A DNA stretch of 12,413 nucleotides from Desulfonema limicola (lineage in GTDB: Bacteria; Desulfobacterota; Desulfobacteria; Desulfobacterales; Desulfosalsimonadaceae), in the NCBI GenBank assembly GCA_020722245.1, contig DYLE01000051.1, positions 1 to 12,413 on the forward strand. The letters run 5' to 3'. Shown here piece by piece: positions 6,385-12,413 of this stretch (positions are counted from its first letter, which is position 1; each line of letters begins with the position of its first letter). The notes under the pieces are model-generated. The model was given only the letters and a program-made list of their open reading frames with translations. It did no database searches and had not been told where the DNA came from. A program made the translations under genes and the position numbers.

Positions 6385-7455
6385 ATGGAAGAACAACAAT
6401 CCGACAGGCATCAGAAAATTCGATTGCCGGAGGCTCCGGCCTTTCTGATTATTTTGATGGGCTCCCTGGGGGATGTCACCCGCGGCCTCTGCCTGGTTTC
6501 CCAGCTCAAATCCTGCTTTCCGAAAAGCTCCGTCACCTGGCTGGTGGAACCCAAATGCCAGGAGGTGGTGAGCTTTCACCCCCAGATCGATCATGTCCTG
6601 GTGTTTGACCGTCCCCGCTGGCATCTGGGGATTGTGCAGCTTTATCGCGCCTTGAGAAACCGCCGGTTTGACTGCACGCTGGACCTCCAGCGGCATTTAA
6701 AGAGCGGTTTTTTTTCCCTGCTCTCGGGCGCAACTTTTCGGATCGGTTTTCACCCCCAAAATGCAAAGGAATTCAACTGGGTTTTCAACAACCGGCACAT
6801 CCCCTACATGGAGGAGTTTTACCCGAAGCTGTTGCATTATCTTCAGTTTACCCAATACCTGGGATGCCCCAGGCCCGAGGTCCTGGATTTCGGATTTTCA
6901 GGGCCTAGGCTTGAGTCTCTGGCCGCGTCGGTTCTCTCCCGGGTAAGCCGCCCTTTTATCGCAGTTGTCCTCGGCTCCACCTGGATCTCCAAGGAATGGT
7001 TTTTTGAAAGCTATGCCCGTCTGATTCGGGATCTGCTTGAGGAAACATCCATGCATCTTGTCATGCTGGATACCGCGGCCAAATACGAGATGGCCTGCAG
7101 CCTGGAGCGGGAGATCGGCTCATCCCGGCTGATCAACCTGGTGGGCCGGACATCCGTTCTGGAGCTGGCCGCGGTTTTAAAGGAAGCAGAGCTCGCGGTC
7201 GGTCCGGACTGCGGCTCCGGCCATCTTGCCTCGGCCGTGGGCACCCCCTATGTCACCCTGTTCGGCCCCACCTCTCCGGAGCGGACAGCTCCCTACGGCA
7301 GCGAGCATCTGGTGGTCAGCGCAAACCTTGCCTGCGCCCCGTGTTATAAGAAGCATTGCCCCCGCAAGGACATCTCCTGCATGCGTTCGATACGCGTGGA
7401 GGACGTCAAGAAGAAGATTTTTGAGGGACTGGCCCAGTCGCATCGTCCTTCATAA
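6385..7455 (+). CDS. Glycosyltransferase family 9, heptosyltransferase-like (WaaC/WaaF type)
   Basis: GT9 enzymes transfer L-glycero-D-manno-heptose from ADP-heptose to the Kdo or heptose of the LPS inner core at the cytoplasmic face. The 356-residue protein has the N-terminal GSLGDV (26-31), in which Asp30 matches the catalytic base of WaaC. It has GSTWISKEWF (197-206) with the donor-phosphate-binding Lys203, and the donor-binding PDCGSGHLASAVGTP (274-288) followed by LFGPTSPERTAPYG (292-305). The Cys cluster C317, C320, C325, C332 near the end is typical of WaaF-like members. The start at 6385 has no clear ribosome-binding site, and residues 1-16 precede the first conserved strand, so a slightly later start is possible. 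It faces the opposite way to the rest of the locus, and its last 50 bases overlap the convergent GT4 gene. Confidence 0.88.
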   Translation: MEEQQSDRHQKIRLPEAPAFLIILMGSLGDVTRGLCLVSQLKSCFPKSSVTWLVEPKCQEVVSFHPQIDHVLVFDRPRWHLGIVQLYRALRNRRFDCTLDLQRHLKSGFFSLLSGATFRIGFHPQNAKEFNWVFNNRHIPYMEEFYPKLLHYLQFTQYLGCPRPEVLDFGFSGPRLESLAASVLSRVSRPFIAVVLGSTWISKEWFFESYARLIRDLLEETSMHLVMLDTAAKYEMACSLEREIGSSRLINLVGRTSVLELAAVLKEAELAVGPDCGSGHLASAVGTPYVTLFGPTSPERTAPYGSEHLVVSANLACAPCYKKHCPRKDISCMRSIRVEDVKKKIFEGLAQSHRPS

Positions 7456-8581
7456 GCCTTTTATAAAACTGAAACGTTTTTTCCGCCTGGGTGCGCAGGT
7501 CAAACCTTTCCTGCGCTTTTGTCAGGGCCTGTCGGGAGAGTTTTTTTAGGGTGTCCGGTGAATCCATCAGCCTTTTGAGCGCGGCCGCAAAGCCGTTTGA
7601 TGAAAGATCCACAAGATATCCGTTTTTCCCGTCCTCGATCAGTTCGGGCAGAAACCCGATTCGCGAGGCGATCACCGGAACCCCGCAGGCCAGGGCCTCG
7701 CGCACCGTCCGGCAGGTCTTGTCCGTGCCGGGCACGGCATACAGCAGAACGTCCATTCGGCGGTAAGCGGCCACCAGATCGTCCCCCAGGCAATACCCCA
7801 CGTCAACGATCTTGTCCCGAATCCCCATTTTTAAAGCCGGCGCCTCGATAACCTTTTCAAAAGCGCCGGGGCGTCCGCGACCCACAAGGAGCAGGCGCAG
7901 GCCGGGATAAGAACAATGAAGTTCGTTGATAGCCTTCAATGACACATCCAGGCGCCGCGCCTTTCGAATCCGGCTCACGACTCCGGCTGCAAAGCAGCCT
8001 TCTAAAGGCGTCAGGGCCAGGCTGTGCTTCAGTTCGCGATTCGGGGAAAACCGGTTTGTATCGATTCCCGGCGCAATGACCTCAACGGCTCCAGCGGGAA
8101 CATTTTGAGCCAGGGCGGAAAGCCGTGCCTTTTCAGACACCACGATAAACCCATGGGTGGCGCGTCTACGGCACCATCGGGACCGCAGGTCGCGGCCCAG
8201 TCCTTCGGGGTCATAAATGGTCCGGATAAGCAGCGGCCTGGTTTTTAGGTTTTTGATGGCGAGCCCGGTCAGAAGGTGGGCGTTTAACATATGGCAGTGG
8301 ATGACATCCGGGGTCTTGGACAGGATGATATCCCTTATTTTTTTAACCCCCTGAAGCGTGGTGGTGATCCTCAGATGCTTGGACATTTCAGGCAGGGCAA
8401 TGATGTCGTCTATGCCTTTTTGCCGGGCGTGGTATGCCACATCCAGAGGGTTTGTCCCTTCAAGCTTCCCGCAGACCAGGCAGACATCCGCCCCTAAAGA
8501 TTTTTGGGCGCAGGCCAGGTCCACCGCCAGTTCCGAGCACTCGGTCCATTTGTGGTTGCTTAACAGATGAAGAATTTTCAT
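7406..8581 (-). CDS. Glycosyltransferase family 4 (GT-B, RfaB/RfaG-like)
   Basis: This 391-residue retaining GT-B glycosyltransferase would add a hexose or similar sugar from a nucleotide-sugar donor to LPS core or another surface glycan, on the cytoplasmic side. The N-terminal acceptor domain starts MKILHLLSNHKWTE, with PDVIHCHMLNAH at 91-102. The C-terminal donor domain has FAAGVVSRIRKARRLD (197-212), LLLVGRG (230-236) and REALACGVPVIASRIGFLPE (294-313). The usual E-x7-E motif appears as D287-x7-E295, a conservative change. The last dozen residues (ATGPVPQKSSS) are encoded in DNA that also encodes the end of the convergent GT9, so the native C-terminus may have been altered. The ATG at 8581 has no clear Shine-Dalgarno sequence. 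It is separated from the upstream kinase gene by 161 bases holding repeat copy B. Confidence 0.88.
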   Translation of the reverse strand: MKILHLLSNHKWTECSELAVDLACAQKSLGADVCLVCGKLEGTNPLDVAYHARQKGIDDIIALPEMSKHLRITTTLQGVKKIRDIILSKTPDVIHCHMLNAHLLTGLAIKNLKTRPLLIRTIYDPEGLGRDLRSRWCRRRATHGFIVVSEKARLSALAQNVPAGAVEVIAPGIDTNRFSPNRELKHSLALTPLEGCFAAGVVSRIRKARRLDVSLKAINELHCSYPGLRLLLVGRGRPGAFEKVIEAPALKMGIRDKIVDVGYCLGDDLVAAYRRMDVLLYAVPGTDKTCRTVREALACGVPVIASRIGFLPELIEDGKNGYLVDLSSNGFAAALKRLMDSPDTLKKLSRQALTKAQERFDLRTQAEKTFQFYKRLMKDDATGPVPQKSSS

Positions 8582-8627
8582 CGTTTTTTCATAAACCTTA
8601 TAATCATACTTTTTCCAAGAAACTCAG

Positions 8628-8744
8628 GCTTTCCAAATTAGAAAAGTGAAAGGTTTAACCCCAGAGGTCACAGAGAACAGAGAAAAAATTTTTCTTTTTT
8701 TGTCTCTGTGTGCTCAGTGGTGAAAATATTTTAGAAAAAAAATC
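8628..8744. repeat. Dispersed intergenic repeat, copy B (CACAGAG type)
   Basis: This is the partner of copy A. The left arm has TTTAACCCCAGAGGTCACAG at 8654-8673 and the right arm TGTCTCTGTGTGCTCAGTGG at 8701-8720. They are largely complementary, with AT-rich DNA between, followed by TGAAAATATTTT and an A-run. The right edge touches the TGA stop codon of the kinase gene at 8743-8745. As RNA on the - strand it would form a long hairpin between the kinase and GT4 genes and could limit read-through. Confidence 0.65.
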
Positions 8745-10287
8745 ACCGCAGCCGGGTGTCGGGGGTTGATCTGCAGGGAAAGTGAAGGGGATGGTTTTTC
8801 AGCCACTGCCCAAAAGCGGCCATGGGGTTCCGCGGCTCCCCCTGCAGCATTTTTTTTTTTTGCCTTTCCCAGTCCTTTGGCGTCATTTGCCGGTCAAAGA
8901 CAAGCCCGTTGTCTGCGATCAGAAACAGCCGGTCATTGCCGTTGATGATAAAATCAGCGGGCTTCAAGTTTTTACAATAGATTTTCCAGCAGCACAGGTT
9001 TACGATAAAATTAAAATACTGTTCAAACAGGGGTTCTAAATTTTTTTGCTGAGCGAATGTTTTAGACATGCGATCAGCCAGGCTTTCCCCGGCAATGTTT
9101 TCAAATATGATAAACCCGGAGCCTTTTTTTTCATAAAACAGGGCAAGCGGCTCTGCCGCCGGCAAAAGGGCAAGATGCAGCCCCCAGGTATTATACCAGC
9201 TGGTTTGCGCCTCGCCATAGCGCCTGAAAGGTTTTTTTCTACGGTATTCCTTCACCACATAGTCTGAATCGTTAACATGAACCCTGGATACGCAGCGATG
9301 GGCGCTGTTTTTCAATAGCCGTTTTGGGTTGGCCTCCCGAACGGCCTTGTGCCTTGCGATCACCGCCTTTGCCACCGACGGGGTCAGGGTGTTTTTGCGG
9401 ATCCGAAAGGTGCCCGTCGCGTCCTTGATGATATGAATATATTTTTTTTTTTTATAAATCCTTTCCCGGCCGTGCCGGAACCCTTTTTGATAAAACACCT
9501 CCACGTAATGGTCGATGATCCGGCTCCAGACCTCAACATACCCTGCGGCGTGAAACACCCCGGGCAGCCCGCTTATCAGAAAAGCGATCTCGTCTTCCTC
9601 CAGGTCGTTTCGCATATCGGCGATGATCCTCAAGTTTTGAAGGGTTTGACGTTCTGAAAGCCTTTTTCGTATCCTGACCCCGAACACATCCACCAGGAAA
9701 AACCGAAATGCATCTCCCTGCCGGATCGTCAGAACATTTCCGCCGTGAAGGTCCGGATGATAGATATTATTTTTCAGGATGAGGTCAAGCAGCCGGCGCA
9801 GCTCGGCGATAAATCCCCGTCTCGAATCCGGGCTCTGTTTGATTTTTTCCCACTCGGTCTCAAACGTCCTTGCGCCGGGAATAGCCTTTGAAACAAAGAT
9901 GCCGTCCTTGCGGGTCCAGGCGCAAAACACCGGCTCAATGACCGGAACCCCCAATTCGAACAGCCGGCGGGTGATCCGGTATTCCCATTTGACCTTGGGC
10001 CGGATCAGACCCTTGCCAATATCCTTCAAAAGCGGCGGATGATCATACTTGAGAAAATACACAGGTTCCGCGTCGTTTTTTTCTGCATAAATCTTAAACA
10101 CGCTCCGCTTGACGCGCTCCTTCAGGGTGCCGATATGAGCGATGTTTCCTTCCAGAAAGGATATGACCTCCGGTGGCACCACCGCGTCCTTTGGAAACAT
10201 CCGGGCGCGTTTATATGAAAAACCGTCAATTTTCATGAAACAGAAACCTGTCGGCCGGCCGCATCGGAATCTTTCGGCCCCCTTCAT
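8743..10287 (-). CDS. Tandem lipopolysaccharide-kinase-like protein: active-type kinase domain plus pseudokinase domain
   Basis: The 514-residue soluble protein has two protein-kinase-fold domains of the KdkA/WaaP/InaA type, which phosphorylate Kdo or heptose of the LPS inner core with ATP. Domain 1 (about 60-275) is complete: Lys80 (YFLKYD), Glu102 (WEYR), catalytic loop YHPDLHGGN (176-184) with Asp179 and Asn184, and metal-binding Asp200 (LVDVFG). Domain 2 (about 330-500) keeps Lys347 (VVKEY) and Asp459 (IADNG), but its catalytic loop reads YCKNLKPADF. The Asp is replaced by Asn440 and the loop Asn by Asp445, so it is probably a pseudokinase. Usual family members have one domain of about 250 residues. 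The ATG at 10287 overlaps the stop of the radical SAM gene (ATGA), indicating coupling; a later ATG at codon 18 is the alternative. Two 12-A tracts are present, one (9442-9453) at the domain junction. Confidence 0.85.
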   Translation of the reverse strand: MKGAERFRCGRPTGFCFMKIDGFSYKRARMFPKDAVVPPEVISFLEGNIAHIGTLKERVKRSVFKIYAEKNDAEPVYFLKYDHPPLLKDIGKGLIRPKVKWEYRITRRLFELGVPVIEPVFCAWTRKDGIFVSKAIPGARTFETEWEKIKQSPDSRRGFIAELRRLLDLILKNNIYHPDLHGGNVLTIRQGDAFRFFLVDVFGVRIRKRLSERQTLQNLRIIADMRNDLEEDEIAFLISGLPGVFHAAGYVEVWSRIIDHYVEVFYQKGFRHGRERIYKKKKYIHIIKDATGTFRIRKNTLTPSVAKAVIARHKAVREANPKRLLKNSAHRCVSRVHVNDSDYVVKEYRRKKPFRRYGEAQTSWYNTWGLHLALLPAAEPLALFYEKKGSGFIIFENIAGESLADRMSKTFAQQKNLEPLFEQYFNFIVNLCCWKIYCKNLKPADFIINGNDRLFLIADNGLVFDRQMTPKDWERQKKKMLQGEPRNPMAAFGQWLKNHPLHFPCRSTPDTRLR

Positions 10288-11816
10288 TGATTCCGGGCTT
10301 TTTCTTCCTCGAGGAAATAATCGGAGATGACCCCCATAAACCGGTTGTACTTGATGGCGTAATGGGTTTTTCCGGCCTTTACCATTTGCTCGGAAAGGCG
10401 TTTGTCTTCGGCTTCAAGCGTGTCCTCGATCGCTTCCCACGAAGCTTCGTCCAGCGCCAGCAGTTCATCGACCTTTTTTTTGTAAACATCCGAACAGTCC
10501 ATCTGGGCATGGGCGTTTACAAACCAGTTCATCACGCGGCCGACCTTTCTTAAAAACAGGTTCTGCTCGGGGCCGAAATCCAGGCAGGTGGTGTCTGTAA
10601 AATTCACCAGCTTTTCCTTTTTTTCAAAGTCGATATACCCGCCCTGCTCGCTGATCCTGTAAGCCTCGGTGCCGGGGTAGGGGTAAAAATAGGTCCAGCG
10701 GAACCGCCCGGGTTTTGCCTCGGCCAGCAGCTGGATTGTTTCCATGACGTTTTCACGGGTTTCTCCGGGAAGTCCGATCATCACAAAGCAGGAGGTGTGC
10801 ATGCCTTCGTCTTTTGCGTAGCGGATCGTCTGGGCGATGTCCTTGTTGCTGGTGTAGCGGCGCATGATTTCCCTGCGCACCCGCGGGCTTCCGCTCTCCA
10901 GGCCGAGCTTGACGATTTTGCATCCGGCCCTGGCCAGGGCCCTGGCCCGTTTCTGGTCAAAGAAGTGCACATGCGCGTTGACCACAAAAGGAATCCGGCA
11001 GACCTTTTGATAGGCCTCGCAGAACGCGATCAGGTACTCCGCGTTGTAGGTAAACAGGTCATCGTCAAAGATAAACATTCTGATGTTTTTATAATTGTCC
11101 AGCAGGTATTGAATTTCCGCGATCATTTCGGAAACGGAAAAATGCCGGATGTAGTTGAGCTCGGAGAATTTCACGTTAAGCTCGGCCCGGTACTTTTTCA
11201 CGATGAGGTGATTGAAGCAGTAGGTGCACTGAAACGGGCACCCCCTGGAGGCCATAAGCCCCACCCAGCCGTTTTTTTTATCGATCAGCCTTTGAAAATC
11301 AAAGATGCTGTAATCCTTCATGGGGAGCGGTTCAAGATCGGGAAAGGGGCGAACCGGGTTCATGTGAAGAACGCCGTCTTTTAAGAACCCCAGGTTCCGA
11401 ATGCCGGACGGATCGCCTCCCTGTTCCACGGTGTTGACAAACTCAAGAAAAGCGGTGTCGCATTCCCCGGCGAACACATAGTCAAACAGCCCGGAGCCCA
11501 GGACCTGCCCGGGCGCCACCGTGGCATGGATGCCGCCGCAGACCATGGGGACCCGGGTCTGCTTGCGAATCCAGGAGGCGGTCTGTTTTGCATAGTGCCA
11601 CTGGTTGGTCACCACGGAAAACCCGATGACCCCCGGATCGTAAGCCCTGACCATGGCCTGCAGTTCGGCTTCATCGGGAAGCGGTCCCAGCTCTTCCGCC
11701 AGGTGGATCAGCTTGACCTGGTGGCCGGCCTGCTTCAACACAGCGCTCATATGGGCCAGGCCGTAGTTGAACCCCAGCTGCGATCCGGCATTCGGATAGA
11801 CGAACAGCACCCTCAT
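10284..11816 (-). CDS. B12-binding-domain radical SAM protein (cobalamin-type)
   Basis: The 510-residue protein has an N-terminal Rossmann-like cobalamin-binding domain (about 1-150; MRVLFVYPNAGSQLGFNYGLA, VCGGIHATV at 92-100) and a radical SAM barrel with the [4Fe-4S] motif C193-x3-C197-x2-C200 (RGCPFQCTYC). FIFDDDLF and KLGLESGSPRVR follow in the barrel. This class B architecture includes methyltransferases and C-C bond-forming enzymes that act on unactivated carbon in lipids, hopanoids, antibiotics and sugars. The substrate cannot be read from the sequence; next to GT9 and LPS-kinase genes, a lipid A, core-sugar or other surface-glycan modification is an inference. The canonical DxHxxG cobalamin motif is not evident, as is common in this class. 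Its ATG overlaps the stop of the upstream GT9-like gene (ATGA at 11816-11813), and its own stop overlaps the kinase start. Confidence 0.88.
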   Translation of the reverse strand: MRVLFVYPNAGSQLGFNYGLAHMSAVLKQAGHQVKLIHLAEELGPLPDEAELQAMVRAYDPGVIGFSVVTNQWHYAKQTASWIRKQTRVPMVCGGIHATVAPGQVLGSGLFDYVFAGECDTAFLEFVNTVEQGGDPSGIRNLGFLKDGVLHMNPVRPFPDLEPLPMKDYSIFDFQRLIDKKNGWVGLMASRGCPFQCTYCFNHLIVKKYRAELNVKFSELNYIRHFSVSEMIAEIQYLLDNYKNIRMFIFDDDLFTYNAEYLIAFCEAYQKVCRIPFVVNAHVHFFDQKRARALARAGCKIVKLGLESGSPRVRREIMRRYTSNKDIAQTIRYAKDEGMHTSCFVMIGLPGETRENVMETIQLLAEAKPGRFRWTYFYPYPGTEAYRISEQGGYIDFEKKEKLVNFTDTTCLDFGPEQNLFLRKVGRVMNWFVNAHAQMDCSDVYKKKVDELLALDEASWEAIEDTLEAEDKRLSEQMVKAGKTHYAIKYNRFMGVISDYFLEEEKARNQ

Positions 11817-12413
11817 GCCCGGTTCCTCGCGTCATGAATACGACTGATAATATCCGCGTTATCAAACATCTTGTCCCTGCTCAAATTATCCACATGGATG
11901 ATTTTACTTACGGATCTTCCCCGGGCATGCCATCTTCTGACAAACCGGGGGTTATTGGAGCCCGCAAACACCGTGCAGGAAGGGATTCCCGCGGCGGCCG
12001 CGATATGCTGGCAGGCGGAATCATACCCGATGAATTCATCGCTTTCCGAAATCACGGCTGCGATTTCCCCGATGCTGCAGACGATGCTGACGATTCCGGG
12101 TGAAGGCAGCGATACCGGGTCATCCAGGCGGTTCGCCGGAACGGTCCTAAATCCCTGTTTGTTCAGCGCCTCAAGCAGCCCCTGGGCCCGTTTTTTTTCT
12201 TCGGCTTCCGCCCCGCAGTCCAGGATCAAGGTGGTTCCTTTTTCAGACAGAAGGGAGGCCAGCAGATTGAGTTCAAAATCATCATCCAGTCGTTTGCGCG
12301 TGTTTCCGCCCACCCCCAGGTTGACGGTGACGATATGCCCGGCGGACTGTCTTAAACGGCCGACCATCCTTTTTGCAAGGGTTTTTGCGTGTTCATCGAT
12401 CCATATGGCGGGG
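11813..12413 (-). CDS. GT9-like glycosyltransferase, C-terminal part (5' end beyond the window)
   Basis: The reading frame is open to the right edge with no stop, so only the C-terminal 200 codons are present. An internal ATG at 12367 is preceded by an open frame reading IWIDEHAKTLAKR, so it is not the true start. The visible half is the donor-binding domain of a GT9-like transferase: VTVNLGVGGNTRKRLDDDFE corresponds to the donor Lys region, and GYDSACQHIAAAAGIPSCTVFAGSNN matches the family's D-S-G-x-x-H-x-A-x-A-x-G-x-P signature with Ala-Cys for Gly-x. The usual LFGPT is replaced by VFAGSNNPRFVRRWHARG, so it is probably a distinct subfamily with another acceptor or donor. It is the first visible gene of the ATGA-coupled operon. 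Confidence 0.8.
   Translation of the reverse strand, partial: PAIWIDEHAKTLAKRMVGRLRQSAGHIVTVNLGVGGNTRKRLDDDFELNLLASLLSEKGTTLILDCGAEAEEKKRAQGLLEALNKQGFRTVPANRLDDPVSLPSPGIVSIVCSIGEIAAVISESDEFIGYDSACQHIAAAAGIPSCTVFAGSNNPRFVRRWHARGRSVSKIIHVDNLSRDKMFDNADIISRIHDARNRA

Noticed and set aside
10797..11384. A 195-residue + strand open frame
   Set aside because: It lies wholly inside the radical SAM gene on the other strand, whose frame has the Cys motif and full domain structure. It is a shadow caused by codon bias.
12367..12367. ATG at 12367 as the start of the right-edge gene
   Set aside because: The frame stays open to the window edge, and the part after this ATG is only the second half of a GT9 fold, so the true start lies outside.

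Overview
The window looks like a chromosomal segment of a Gram-negative bacterium, most likely a deltaproteobacterium of the Desulfobacterota (Desulfobacterales-like). This is an inference. It rests on the short stand-alone N-acetylglutamate-synthase-type acetyltransferase, the lipopolysaccharide (LPS) and surface-glycan gene set with a cobalamin-type radical SAM enzyme, a secreted PKD-repeat protein, and degenerate CACAGAG-type intergenic repeats. Nothing here (rRNA, marker protein) fixes the taxon.

Layout. Positions 1-213 hold a possible promoter and a tiny leader ORF. A GNAT/ArgA-type acetyltransferase follows on the + strand (214-675) and ends in a perfect palindromic terminator shared with a convergent orphan gene of unknown function (726-1787, TTG start). 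Next comes a repeat-rich intergenic region, and then a broken gene (2070-3736, - strand). The broken gene once encoded a secreted protein of about 555 residues: signal peptide, InlB-type repeat, degenerate rhodanese domain and three PKD domains. It now carries an in-frame TGA directly after the signal peptide and a one-base frameshift in the rhodanese domain. A second gene pair on the - strand (6060-4089) encodes a CDP-glycerol-glycerophosphotransferase-like protein and the EF-P lysyltransferase EpmA.

From 6385 to the right edge the window is an LPS-core or surface-glycan locus. It holds a GT9 heptosyltransferase-like gene (+), a GT4 glycosyltransferase (-) overlapping it tail to tail by 50 bp, and a tightly coupled - strand operon. 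In transcription order the operon is a second GT9-like gene (cut by the window edge), a B12-binding radical SAM protein, and a tandem kinase protein. The last has one intact Kdo/heptose-kinase-like domain and one pseudokinase domain. Both junctions in this operon are ATGA overlaps, so the three products probably act together, plausibly in synthesis and phosphorylation of the LPS inner core plus a radical-SAM modification of a glycan or lipid.

The most notable observations are the double-lesion PKD gene, the active-kinase/pseudokinase fusion with a 12-A tract exactly at the domain junction, the conserved ATGA-coupled trio, and a family of related intergenic repeats at three places. No CRISPR array, tRNA, rRNA, integrase or transposase gene was found.
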